Assembly: GCA_022614805.1 (NCBI GenBank)
Contig: JAKEHY010000021.1
Location: 28,062-92,061, forward strand
Source: Candidatus Zixiibacteriota bacterium
GTDB lineage: Bacteria; Zixibacteria; MSB-5A5; DSPP01
Direction of reading: 5' to 3'
Length of the DNA: 64,000 bases
The notes beneath the pieces were generated by a model. It made no database searches. It was not told the origin of the DNA and worked only from the letters and a program-made list of their open reading frames with translations. The translations under genes were made by a program, and so were the position numbers. Shown in pieces: positions 33,957-43,712 of this stretch; position 1 is the stretch's first letter, and each line of letters starts with the position of its first letter.

Positions 33957-36077
33957 TTAATCGTTCATCCCCAGAACGTCCAAAACGAAAGCGTATTCGA
34001 AGGCGATTTCCTTCAGATAATCATACCGCCCGGAGGCGCCGCCATGCCCGGCTCCCATATTCATCTTCAAAAGAAGCCGGTTGTTTCCTTTTTTCAAAGC
34101 CCGCAATTTGGCCGTCCATTTGGCCGGTTCCCAATAGGCCACCCGGGGGTCGTTCAGACCGGCGGTGATTAACATGTTCGGATACTTTTTGGCCGCCACG
34201 TTGTCGTAGGGGGAATAGGACATCATATAGTCGTAAAACTCCTTCTTGTTCGGATTCCCCCACTCTTCGTACTCGATGACGGTCAAGGGAATGGTCGCAT
34301 CCAGCATTGTGTTGACCACGTCCACGAACGGCACCTTGGCCACGACGGCACGGAACAAATCGGGGCGCATATTCGTCACGGCTCCCATCAAAAGCCCGCC
34401 GGCGCTGCCGCCGGAGACGACCAGCCGGTCTTTGGAGGTGTATTTCTCCCCAACCAGATGCTCGGCGCAGGCGATAAAATCGGTAAACGTGTTTTTCTTT
34501 TTGAGCAATTTCCCATCCTCGTACCAGTACCGCCCCATTTCCCCGCCGCCGCGAATGTGGGGGATGGCGAAGACAAACCCCCGGTCGAGCAGGCTCAAGC
34601 GGTTGGAGTTGAAATTCGGGTCCATACTGAATCCGTAAGAACCGTAGCCGTAGAGGTAACAGAAGTTTTGGCCGTTTATTTGCATCCCTTTTTTATAAAT
34701 GAGCGAAATCGGAATCTCCGTTCCATCCGGCGCTTCGGCCGAAATCCGTTCCGACTGATACAACTGCGGATTGTAGCCGCCCAATACCTCGGTTTGCTTT
34801 TTCAACTCCCGCCGGCGGGTGTCCATGTCGTAATCATAAATCGAGTTGGGCGTAATCAGCGAAGTGTAATTAAAGCGCAAGACGTTCGTGTTGAAATCCG
34901 GATTTCCCGCCGCCGAGACCGTGTACACCGGTTCGGGAAATTCGATGTAATGGAATTCGTCGGTGACGAAATTCATCACCCGCAGCTGCTTGTATCCCCC
35001 TTTGCGCTCGGTCACGACGAGATGGTCTTTGAAGGCATCCGCGTCGTCCACTTTCACGTCGGGACGGTGGGGCAAAACGTCTTTCCAATTGGCCTTGGAC
35101 GGATCAGAAACCGGCGCTTCCACCAGCCTGAAGTTTTTGGCGTTGTCATTGGTGACGATATAAAACTTCTCATCGTGGTGATCCACCATATACTCCATTT
35201 CGTGCTGGCGGGGATGGACGACCTTGAACTCGCCGGCGGGCTCGCCCGCGTCGAGATACCATACCTCGGAGGTGGTGTTGCTCGACAAATTCATCATAAT
35301 ATACTTGCGGCTTCTGGTTTTCTCGAGTTCCAGATAAAAAGCGTCATCTTTTTCATGATAAACCAAAACGTCATTTTTCGGGTTATCCCCCAGAACGTGG
35401 CGGTAAAGCTTGTAGGGGCGCATCGCTTCATCGAGGGTGGTGTAGAAAAGCGTCTTGTCGTCGTTCCCCCACTCCACTGAATAATAGATGTCGGGGATTC
35501 GGTCGGACAGGAGCGCCCCGGTGGTCAAATCTTTCACCAGCAGGGTGAACTTTTCCGAGCCGGCCGTGTCGGTCGAAAAGGCCAAATAGCGGTGGTCGGG
35601 GCTTTGGGTATGCGTGCCGATTTTCATAAAGGAGTGCCCCGCCGCCAGTTCGTTGACGTCCAAGATCATTTCCTCGGCCGCTTCAAGGCTTCCTTTTTTC
35701 CGGCAGTAAATCGGGTATTGCTTCCCTTCTTCCGTGCGGCTGTAATAATAGTAGTCGTCGATTTTTTCGGGAACGGACAAATCGGTTTCCTTGATGCGGC
35801 CAAGCATCTCCTTGTACAGCTTTTCCTGAAACGCTTCGGTATGCTTCATCACCGCTTCCGTGTATTTGTTTTCCGCTTCGAGGTAGGAGATGACTTCCGG
35901 GTTCTCCCGGTTGCGCAGGTAGAAATAGTTATCCGTGCGGATGTAGCCGTTCACGGTGTCGATTTTGGGAATGATTTTGGCCGCCGGAGGCCGGATAGTT
36001 TCAGCGTTCACCGTTCCGTTCACAATAAGATTCATAATGCAAAACGCCAGCGTCTTGGACCAAGTTCGGGATGGCAT
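33957..36077 (-). CDS. Prolyl oligopeptidase family serine peptidase (S9A, oligopeptidase B-like)
   Basis: A 706-aa serine peptidase. A signal-like segment (about 5-24, FCIMNLIVNGTVNA) suggests a periplasmic enzyme. The propeller domain covers about 70-420. The alpha/beta hydrolase domain has HIRGGGEMGRYWYEDGK, the nucleophile in SGGSAGG, the Asp in TAGLNDPRV and the His in GAGHGGASGR. These match oligopeptidase B/prolyl oligopeptidase. ATG 36077 has AAAGGAGC upstream, whereas the longer frame to 36155 runs into a hairpin repeat. Confidence 0.95.
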   Translation of the reverse strand: MPSRTWSKTLAFCIMNLIVNGTVNAETIRPPAAKIIPKIDTVNGYIRTDNYFYLRNRENPEVISYLEAENKYTEAVMKHTEAFQEKLYKEMLGRIKETDLSVPEKIDDYYYYSRTEEGKQYPIYCRKKGSLEAAEEMILDVNELAAGHSFMKIGTHTQSPDHRYLAFSTDTAGSEKFTLLVKDLTTGALLSDRIPDIYYSVEWGNDDKTLFYTTLDEAMRPYKLYRHVLGDNPKNDVLVYHEKDDAFYLELEKTRSRKYIMMNLSSNTTSEVWYLDAGEPAGEFKVVHPRQHEMEYMVDHHDEKFYIVTNDNAKNFRLVEAPVSDPSKANWKDVLPHRPDVKVDDADAFKDHLVVTERKGGYKQLRVMNFVTDEFHYIEFPEPVYTVSAAGNPDFNTNVLRFNYTSLITPNSIYDYDMDTRRRELKKQTEVLGGYNPQLYQSERISAEAPDGTEIPISLIYKKGMQINGQNFCYLYGYGSYGFSMDPNFNSNRLSLLDRGFVFAIPHIRGGGEMGRYWYEDGKLLKKKNTFTDFIACAEHLVGEKYTSKDRLVVSGGSAGGLLMGAVTNMRPDLFRAVVAKVPFVDVVNTMLDATIPLTVIEYEEWGNPNKKEFYDYMMSYSPYDNVAAKKYPNMLITAGLNDPRVAYWEPAKWTAKLRALKKGNNRLLLKMNMGAGHGGASGRYDYLKEIAFEYAFVLDVLGMND

Positions 36078-36133
36078 CGCCAAGCTCCTTTCATATCGGA
36101 GAGCGAATATAACGACTGAAAGGGCCTTTTGCA

Positions 36134-36267
36134 GGCAGGGGTTGAATATATTCAACCCCTACGTGGAGGTCTAAAGACCTCCGCTACGCTACTTGGGCTT
36201 GGCGCAATTGTCGGGAGTAACCCTGATCGGGACCAGAGCTCGGCTCGGGCAGACTCCCGACACAACA
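36134..36267. repeat. Cluster of hairpin repeats
   Basis: GGGGTTGAATA-TATTCAACCCC (36138-36159) with CTACG tail, then GGAGGTCT-AA-AGACCTCC (36165-36182) with GCTACG tail. Next, TCGGGAGT (36211-36218) pairs with ACTCCCGA (36252-36259) around a loop containing a GCTCGG-rich unit. Between the two minus-strand genes. Confidence 0.8.
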
Positions 36268-36272
36268 AGGAA

Positions 36273-39065
36273 CTAAAAATTCCATCCAAAGAAGAAATCG
36301 AAACGGGTGTCGGATTCGATGGTGCGGAAATCGGTGCGGCGGGCCCAGTCGAAACGGAGAACGGTCAGATAGCCGAAATTCACCCGCGCCCCCATCCCCA
36401 AAGCCCCCTTCATCCTCCCGAAGTTTTCGTTCCAGGCGTTGCCGGCATCGAAAAAGAGAGCCCCCCGAATCCCCTCCAGCCCGAAGTTTCCGAAGGGGAA
36501 ACCGACCACCAGCCGGTTGATTAAAGGAAAGCGCAGCTCGTGGGAAGCCAAAAACATATGCCGCCCGTAAAAGGCCCGCCGGGAATAGCCCCGCAACGAC
36601 CAGCTGCCGCCGAGATAGATGCGCTGGGGCTCCTCGCCGGAGGAGGAAAAACCGGCCAGCCGGACGGCGAAAGCGGAGGCTCGTCCCAGCCGGAAATATT
36701 TGCGCAAATCGGCGGAATAGGAGCGGCTGAAAAGCTTGGAGCTGCGCACGTCCGAGGTCAGGCCGACCGAAAAATTATAGCGGCTGCCGTCAATCGGCCC
36801 GGAAAGTTCCCAGATGGAGTTGTCCTTGACCCAGGAAAGACTGCCGGTCAGAAGGGCGGCATCCCGACGGCGGCCGGAAAAATAGTACTGCCGGCGGGAA
36901 TAGCGCAAAAACCCGAAGGCCTCCAGCCGCTGAAACTTGGACAAGGGATAGCTGGCGAAACCAAGCCCGCCGGCCACCCGCTCGGCGAAATCCCCTTCGT
37001 AATCGTCCAAAAACTCGTCGTAAAAATGGTAAACCCCCGCGCCGTAGTTGATGCGGCGGGTTTTGTTGACGTAGGTGACGCCGACGTTGAAGCTGGAAAG
37101 AAGGGAATTCCGGTCGCTGGCGGTGTTGGATAAAAAGAAATAGTACTGCTTGTTCCCGAGCATATCGGTGAGCGCGGTCTGCAAGCCGCCGACCGGACCG
37201 TACAAGGCGTCGTAGGCAATCGCCGACTGGGCCAAATCGAGCGAAAAATCGTTTTTGTATTTGACTTTTCCCTTCGTTTTCTCCCCCGCCAGCTTCTCGG
37301 GCGACCAGGCCAAAGGGGCCGGGGGAGCGGCGGCCGACTCGGCCGGAAAGGAATCGAGGCCCGGATAATCGAGCGCATACACCTGAAAGCCAAAGTTCTT
37401 GAAACCGGAAAAGACAATTTTTTTGCCGTCGGCCGTAAAGCGGGGATGGGTGACGCCGGTCAAAAAACGGGTAATCCGGTGCGGCCGCAATTCTTCGTCC
37501 AAAACGTAGACGTCCGACCCCTCGCCGCGGTTGGAGGCGTAGATAATCCTCTGGCCGTCCGGCGAGAGGGAGGGGTACAAATCATCCTGCCGGCCGGAGG
37601 TAATCGGCACAATCTGCCGGCCGGGAAAGGACATTCGATACAGATTGGTATAGCCGAGTGACCCAAAGAAACCCCGGTCGGAGGCGAAAATTATGGAGTT
37701 TCCATCCGCCGAAAAAACCGGGTCGCGGTCCTCGTAGAGGTCCTCCGTCAGCCGCTCCAGCTTTTTGCTCCCTCGTTCGACCGTGTACAAATCCGAAAAA
37801 CCGGATTTCTCGCTCCCTTCAAAGCAGAGCGTGGAACCGTCCGCCGACCAGCCGGGGGAGGAAATCTCAATCAGGTTCGGAAAATCAAATTCCTCCACCA
37901 CCCCTCTTTTGGGAATGCTGTAGACATAGAGCCGGTCTTTTTCGTTGTTTTTTGAAACGAAGGCGACCTCCCCCTTCGGGTTGGCGGAAATGCCGGAGCG
38001 AAACAGGTGCAGCGACTCGAAGGCGCGCGAACGCTCCCCCTTGACCAAAGTCACCGGTTTTTTTTGCCGGCCGTTCAGGGGAACCATATACAGCCCGGAA
38101 TACCCGAGCCGGTTGGCCTTGTACACCACCCAGTCCCCCCGGGCCTCCCCCTCGTTCAAGGTGACCGGCGCCGGCTCCACCGAAAGCCCGCCGGAGGAAA
38201 GCTTTTTGGCCTTGCGGTCGGGAAATTCCCTTTGCGCCACCTGCGGGTAGAAGCGCTGCTTCAGCGAAAACTCCCACTCCTCCCCCAGTTTTTTCAGGTC
38301 CTTTTGGTAAACGAGATAAACCAGCTCCTCGAACGTTTCCCCGCGCCACCAGTTTTCAAAAAGCTGCAAGAGCCGGTCGGAGCCGTAATTTTCGGACAAA
38401 AAGCGGACGAACGATTCCCCCTCCTTGTACATCATAAAACTGCCGGAAATCTGGTAGAGGTCCGGCACGGAGACCAAAATGTTGTTGACCACCAAGTCGG
38501 TCATCACCATCCGGGCCTGGTCGTCCTCCGGCCGGCTCCAGGCCTCGGCTATTCCCTCTGTGAACCAGAGAGGGGAATAGGGCGTGCGGGTCTTTTTGTG
38601 CCCCTTCATCACGGCCGCGATTTTTTCGAGCATGAAAACGTGAATCAGCTCGTGCCGCAAAACCTTTTTGAACTCGGCAAAGGAGCCGGTATAGGGCAGA
38701 ACCACCCGCCCTTTGAAGAATTCCGTGAACCCGCCGGTCGCCTCCCCAATCATATCCGGTATCACGTTGGTCTGCTCGAAATAGCTGGGGGAGCTGTACA
38801 GAATCAAGGGAGTGGGATTGTCGATGGCCAGATTAAACAGGCCGGAAAACTCCCGGTAGGCCTCCTCCGCCAGTTGGGCTCCGATTTCGGCAATCTCTTC
38901 CTCCTCCTCGTAGAAGTAGATTTTGAAATGCTCGCTGGTCAGAACCTGCCAGTCGAAGCGGGTGTATTGGACCTTGTTCTGGCCGAAGTAGAACTGCGCC
39001 GGAGCGGCGGAGAAGAGCAAAACGAGCGAACCAAGGAAGACGAGGAGGCGTGCGGCCGTTTTCAT
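36273..39065 (-). CDS. HExxH peptidase-like / PD40 propeller / Omp85 barrel protein
   Basis: A 930-aa envelope protein. Signal peptide residues 1-23 (LLVFLGSLVLLFSAAPAQ). Residues about 35-270 resemble gluzincin peptidases (Peptidase MA type): HELIH (138-142) and WFTEGIAEAWS supplying a possible third ligand. A PD40 propeller follows (about 290-650: SSPGWSADGSTLCFEG, DPVFSADGNSIIFASD, YPSLSPDGQRIIYASN). The C-terminal part (about 680-930) is an Omp85/bacterial surface antigen barrel with GGSWSLRGYSRRAFYGRHMF and LFFDAGNAWNENFG, ending FDFFFGWNF. The combination suggests a surface or outer-membrane processing machine. ATG 39065 starts the signal peptide; the ribosome site is weak. Confidence 0.88.
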   Translation of the reverse strand: MKTAARLLVFLGSLVLLFSAAPAQFYFGQNKVQYTRFDWQVLTSEHFKIYFYEEEEEIAEIGAQLAEEAYREFSGLFNLAIDNPTPLILYSSPSYFEQTNVIPDMIGEATGGFTEFFKGRVVLPYTGSFAEFKKVLRHELIHVFMLEKIAAVMKGHKKTRTPYSPLWFTEGIAEAWSRPEDDQARMVMTDLVVNNILVSVPDLYQISGSFMMYKEGESFVRFLSENYGSDRLLQLFENWWRGETFEELVYLVYQKDLKKLGEEWEFSLKQRFYPQVAQREFPDRKAKKLSSGGLSVEPAPVTLNEGEARGDWVVYKANRLGYSGLYMVPLNGRQKKPVTLVKGERSRAFESLHLFRSGISANPKGEVAFVSKNNEKDRLYVYSIPKRGVVEEFDFPNLIEISSPGWSADGSTLCFEGSEKSGFSDLYTVERGSKKLERLTEDLYEDRDPVFSADGNSIIFASDRGFFGSLGYTNLYRMSFPGRQIVPITSGRQDDLYPSLSPDGQRIIYASNRGEGSDVYVLDEELRPHRITRFLTGVTHPRFTADGKKIVFSGFKNFGFQVYALDYPGLDSFPAESAAAPPAPLAWSPEKLAGEKTKGKVKYKNDFSLDLAQSAIAYDALYGPVGGLQTALTDMLGNKQYYFFLSNTASDRNSLLSSFNVGVTYVNKTRRINYGAGVYHFYDEFLDDYEGDFAERVAGGLGFASYPLSKFQRLEAFGFLRYSRRQYYFSGRRRDAALLTGSLSWVKDNSIWELSGPIDGSRYNFSVGLTSDVRSSKLFSRSYSADLRKYFRLGRASAFAVRLAGFSSSGEEPQRIYLGGSWSLRGYSRRAFYGRHMFLASHELRFPLINRLVVGFPFGNFGLEGIRGALFFDAGNAWNENFGRMKGALGMGARVNFGYLTVLRFDWARRTDFRTIESDTRFDFFFGWNF

Positions 39066-39138
39066 CCTATATTTCTGATTTCGGCAGCCATCCTTTTTAT
39101 CTCCACTCTTTAGAAAATACGCAAGATTTTCAAAAAAT

Positions 39139-39341
39139 GGTAGCCGACACTTTGGTGTCGGATTGGGGCCGAAAAGCCCTCGACTCCCTCGACTTCGCTC
39201 GGGACAAGTGAAGTCGAGGCTACCGATACAGGCAAACTGACAGGAGCGAACCTTGCCTGCGGTAAGCATAGCCGAAGCGGTGTCCGCCCGTGTAGGGGTT
39301 TGATTAATCCCTCGCCGGGCAGGCAAACCCCTACAATACCG
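39139..39341. repeat. Nested hairpin repeats (fills 39066-39385)
   Basis: CCGACACTT-TGGTGTCGG (39144-39161). CCCTCGACT and AGTCGAGG arms are split by CCCTCGACTTCGCTCGGGAC plus AAGT. TACCG...CAGGCAA pairs with TTGCCTGCGGTA (about 39222-39264). GTAGGGGTTTGATTAATC and AAACCCCTAC (39292-39333) are split by a 15-base insert. The only other item in this gap is the serA promoter. Confidence 0.8.
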
Positions 39342-39350
39342 ATTCAACCG

Positions 39351-39378
39351 TTGACTATTTTCCCATTCCTTTTAAGTT
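39351..39378 (+). promoter_or_regulatory. Promoter of serA, apparently leaderless
   Basis: TTGACT (39351-39356), 16 bases, TAAGTT (39373-39378). The predicted start is about 39386, exactly the serA ATG, and no ribosome site is visible. Confidence 0.5.
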
Positions 39379-39385
39379 TGCCCCG

Positions 39386-40609
<1,224 letters not shown>

Positions 40610-41710
40610 GTGAGCGCTTCCGATTTTGTTTCTTTCAACCCCGGCCCTTCCCAGCTTTACCCCGAAATTGAAGGGGACATTCGACAGGCCATAGAGGAGC
40701 ACATTCTTTCCCTTTCCCACCGCTCCGAAAAATTCGGCGAAGTGGTCCGCCGGACCAAAGAGAATCTGCGAACCTACTTTTCCATTCCCATCGATTACCG
40801 CATCTTTTTCGTTTCCTCCGCCGTCGAGTCGATGGAAATCGCCCTGCGAAACGGCTGCGGAGAGCGCAGTTTCCATTTCGTGAACGGCGCTTTTGCCCGG
40901 CGGTTTTTCACCTCCGCCCAGTACGTAAAGAAAAACCCGCTGCACCTGACGGCCGAAGAGGGGCACGGCTTTGGGTTGGAACAATCAAAAATTCCGGCCG
41001 ATTGCGACCTGGTCTGCCTGACCCAGAACGAGACCTCTACAGGGGTGCGGCTGCCGTATGAGTTTATCCAGAAAATCCGGGGCGACTATCCCGACAAGCT
41101 TGTCGCCGTCGATATCGTCTCTTCCGCCGCCACGGAAAAACTTCCCTTCGAGGCGGCCGATTTCTGGTTTTTCTCCGTCCAGAAGGCTTGCGGCCTTCCG
41201 GCCGGTTTGGGCGTCATCATTGTGTCGAAACGGGCTTTGACCAAAGCCCGCACCCGGGCCGCACAGGGGGCCGACATCGGCTCCCACCATTCCCTTTTGT
41301 CGCTCGACGACTTCGGCCAGAAAGGTCAAACCCCGGCCACCCCGAATATGCTGGCTATCTATCTGTTGGGCAAACGGTTTGAGCGACTAATTAAAGTCGG
41401 AATTGAAGCAGTTGAAAAAGATACCAAAGAAAAAGCCAAAACCCTTTACGACTGGCTGGAGGGCCATCCGGTCTTAAAACCGTTTGTTAAAAACCCGACG
41501 GACCGTTCCTTTACGGTCATCCCCGCCCACCTGCCGGAAGGCAAAACCGCAACGGCAGTGCAAGAGGCCCTGAAACCCCACAATATCGCCGTTGGCTCCG
41601 GCTATGGCACTTTCAAAGAAACCCAAATCCGCATAGCCAATTTCCCGCAGCATTCGAAAGAAAACATTAGCCACCTAATCGAAACCCTTGACCTTGTTCT
41701 GAAACCGTAG
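40610..41710 (+). CDS. serC: Phosphoserine aminotransferase
   Basis: A 366-aa class V PLP aminotransferase for the second step of serine synthesis. The N-terminus FNPGPSQLYPEIEGDI is typical, the PLP Lys is in FFSVQKACGLPAG, and TQNETSTGVRLP and VGSGYGTFKETQIRIANFP form the active-site and C-terminal parts. The GTG start directly abuts the serA stop, so the genes form one operon. SerB is not in the window. Confidence 0.93.
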   Translation: MSASDFVSFNPGPSQLYPEIEGDIRQAIEEHILSLSHRSEKFGEVVRRTKENLRTYFSIPIDYRIFFVSSAVESMEIALRNGCGERSFHFVNGAFARRFFTSAQYVKKNPLHLTAEEGHGFGLEQSKIPADCDLVCLTQNETSTGVRLPYEFIQKIRGDYPDKLVAVDIVSSAATEKLPFEAADFWFFSVQKACGLPAGLGVIIVSKRALTKARTRAAQGADIGSHHSLLSLDDFGQKGQTPATPNMLAIYLLGKRFERLIKVGIEAVEKDTKEKAKTLYDWLEGHPVLKPFVKNPTDRSFTVIPAHLPEGKTATAVQEALKPHNIAVGSGYGTFKETQIRIANFPQHSKENISHLIETLDLVLKP

Positions 41711-41844
41711 GGGTGAACCTTTAGGTTCACCCGAGGGCGCACCTGAAGGTACGCCCCTACGTTTTTACCATGGTAGCCGACACTTCCTTGTCCCGAGCGC
41801 AGTCGAGGGAAGTGTCGGAAAAGCCCTCGACTAAAGTCGAGGCT
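41706..41844. repeat. Hairpin repeats with an inverted insert
   Basis: GTAGGGGTGAACCT-TT-AGGTTCACCC (41707-41732), GGGCGCACCT-GA-AGGTACGCCCCTACG (41735-41761). CCGACACTT (41777-41785) and AAGTGTCGG (41810-41818) flank an inverted copy of the CTCGACT-GCTCGGGAC unit. CCTCGACT-AA-AGTCGAGG (41825-41842) with CTACC tail. Fills 41711-41882. Confidence 0.85.
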
Positions 41845-41882
41845 ACCAAGTTGCGTTGTTTAATAAATGCGGGGCCTTTCCC

Positions 41883-42908
41883 CTACGGCGTGGAAACTTT
41901 GCCGCTCCGTTTTGAGGTCGTGTCGGGCGGTTTTCCGGAGAGGGGCTGTTCCGAAGGAATTTTCGGCGAAGTCTCCGGTTTATCTATGGCGATGCGGGCG
42001 CCGGAGACGGCCTGATCCGAAAGCTGGCCAGCCTTGTACTGCTTCCAGATGTCGGAATAAGCGGTCTCCAGCGGCACGGAAGCCGACACGACTTCATCCA
42101 AACAACCTTTCAAAAACTTGTAGGTCTGAGTTTCCGGATTGGCAAACAGGAAAGCGGGAGCGTGGAAACCGCGCCGCAAATAGGGATAGTGGTGCACGTA
42201 GAGTGAGCCGTCAAACTTGTAGAAGGCGTGGGTGGGGTAGTGCGGAAAGACCCGTATGGAAAGCTTGTTGACGTCCTGCCCCTGTTTTAGCAGGCGGAGC
42301 CGCCATTGGAAGAGCCGGTAGGACTGTTCGGCCAGGTCCTCCAGGCCCCGAATCCAGGCGGTCTCTTCTTCCTTTCCGTTGGAGGTTACGTCCGCTTTGG
42401 ATTCCTCCATATAGCGCAGCCACATCGCCGGGGAGCGGGGGTCGGCCAAAACGAGGGTAACCGAGCCCCCTTTGGCCAGAATCATCTCAAAGGCCGAGTA
42501 ATACTCCGGATTGTCGGTGAAGTTTAAGTCCAGTTTGGCGATGGTGACGTTGGTCGATTTGCGGATTTCGGAGAGCCAGTCGTAATGGACGTTTTGGGCC
42601 AAAACCCGCTCCACGCCCGTTTTGGCCCGGTCGGCCAGGATTCCCTCGGTGTTAAGCAGGGCGGTGTTGTTGGCGTGGAGCTCATCCACGACTTTGCGAA
42701 GCGAGCCCGTGGCCTGGCGGTCGCGCAGGGCGGCGACGGCGAAAAGGCCCAAAACCAGCAGGGTGACGTTGGTGCGGGTGCTTTCCGACATCCGCTTGAC
42801 CAGGCCGAAAAGGGCGACGCTGAAGGCCAGAAAGATGCCGATTATCCAGTCCAGGTTCTCGACCAGGGACGGCACGTTATTGGCGCCTTGTTTTACGAAC
42901 TCTTCCAT
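41883..42908 (-). CDS. Membrane-anchored protein of unknown function
   Basis: A 341-aa protein not recognised. Two N-terminal hydrophobic segments (about 19-37 and 47-63) precede a helical linker (about 68-105). A soluble domain (about 108-290) has VTIAKLDLNFTDNPEYYSAF, GGSVTLVLADPRSPAMWLRY, KLSIRVFPHYPTHAFYKFDG and SLYVHHYPYLRRGF. The order of strands, the Asp/Pro motif and the later H-x-F-x-K-like segment recall degenerate phospholipase D-like effector domains, but a full HKD motif is absent, so this is weak. A Pro/Ser/Thr-rich tail (about 310-341) ends it. It stands alone between repeat clusters. Confidence 0.75.
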   Translation of the reverse strand: MEEFVKQGANNVPSLVENLDWIIGIFLAFSVALFGLVKRMSESTRTNVTLLVLGLFAVAALRDRQATGSLRKVVDELHANNTALLNTEGILADRAKTGVERVLAQNVHYDWLSEIRKSTNVTIAKLDLNFTDNPEYYSAFEMILAKGGSVTLVLADPRSPAMWLRYMEESKADVTSNGKEEETAWIRGLEDLAEQSYRLFQWRLRLLKQGQDVNKLSIRVFPHYPTHAFYKFDGSLYVHHYPYLRRGFHAPAFLFANPETQTYKFLKGCLDEVVSASVPLETAYSDIWKQYKAGQLSDQAVSGARIAIDKPETSPKIPSEQPLSGKPPDTTSKRSGKVSTP

Positions 42909-42990
42909 ACCAAATTGGGGTTAACTACCCCCTTTCTTTAATCGACCGGAGGCGCAATTACCTTGAGTTTCGGGAAGGGGGGAATATCAT

Positions 42991-43236
42991 TGAGTCGGGA
43001 GTTACTCCCGATACCCGCGTCAGGAGTAACTCCTGACGCAACGGGTTATATTTTGCCTTAACTGGTAGCCGACACTTTAGTGTCGGTAAAACCCTCGACT
43101 AAAGTCGAGGCTACGGAGGATTGGTTAGTTGTAAGGGCAGTTCATGAACCGCCCCTACAAAAGCACCCCTATAGTTCCCCTTAAATACAGGGGGACAGGA
43201 AAAGGCCAAAATGGAGGTCTGAAGACCTCCGCTACG
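42991..43236. repeat. Array of six different hairpin repeats (fills 42909-43259)
   Basis: TCGGGAGT-T-ACTCCCGA (42995-43011); GTCAGGAGT-A-ACTCCTGAC (43019-43037); CCGACACTT-T-AGTGTCGG (43069-43086); CCTCGACT-AA-AGTCGAGG (43093-43110); GGGCAGTTC-AT-GAACCGCCC (43135-43154); GGAGGTCT-G-AAGACCTCC (43213-43230). Most carry a CTAC(G) tail. No coding potential is seen in this 350-base gap. Confidence 0.85.
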
Positions 43237-43259
43237 CATTATTTGGAAAAGATAAATGT

Positions 43260-43712
43260 CTAATTATCCTTAAAACCTTTAGTTTCGAAAACCTTCCAAG
43301 GGTCACCAAAATCATAAAATTTACCCACATAAAAGCTTATCTCAACAGACGAAAGAGGTTGTATTCCAGAGTGCCGAACTTTGAATTTCCGATCTTTGTT
43401 TTCCAACGTCAACTCCACAATAGTCCACTCGCTACCATTATAGACATCCACAAAACAATAATCAGAAAACCTTCCAGCAGCTATTTCAACTTTTGCTACT
43501 TCATTGGAGGGTAATATCACTTCGCTTTTTGTTGAACGTTTCGGGGTTTCCGACCACCCCGGATAGCTTTGTTTCCCAGTAAACCGATTGACTCTTACAA
43601 TCTCCGATCGTTTACCTCTCGTTATTTTATCATAGCTATAAGGTGTTGGCCAAATGAACCAAGCAAAGATTAAGACTGTTATACAGATAATTATTACATG
43701 CCGTGTTCTCAA
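43260..43712 (-). CDS. Small membrane-anchored protein, AT-rich
   Basis: A 150-aa protein with an N-terminal membrane anchor (about 5-21, VIIICITVLIFAWFIWP) and a periplasmic beta-rich domain (VNRFTGKQSYPGW, SDYCFVDVYNGSEWTIVELTLENKD). I do not recognise its family. Base composition is much richer in A+T than its neighbours. The start is a TTG whose last two bases overlap the TGA of the upstream gene, with GGGGAT as ribosome site, so translation should be coupled. It may be a recent acquisition placed by chance after the metE-like gene. Confidence 0.7.
   Translation of the reverse strand: MRTRHVIIICITVLIFAWFIWPTPYSYDKITRGKRSEIVRVNRFTGKQSYPGWSETPKRSTKSEVILPSNEVAKVEIAAGRFSDYCFVDVYNGSEWTIVELTLENKDRKFKVRHSGIQPLSSVEISFYVGKFYDFGDPWKVFETKGFKDN

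Noticed and set aside
34458..35480. A 340-codon plus-strand open frame
   Set aside because: Shadow of the S9A oligopeptidase gene with Val/Ile/Arg-rich non-protein-like composition.
42991..43236. Possible CRISPR array in the repeat-rich gap
   Set aside because: The units are self-complementary hairpins with different arms and irregular spacing; there is no constant direct repeat with unique spacers and no cas gene.
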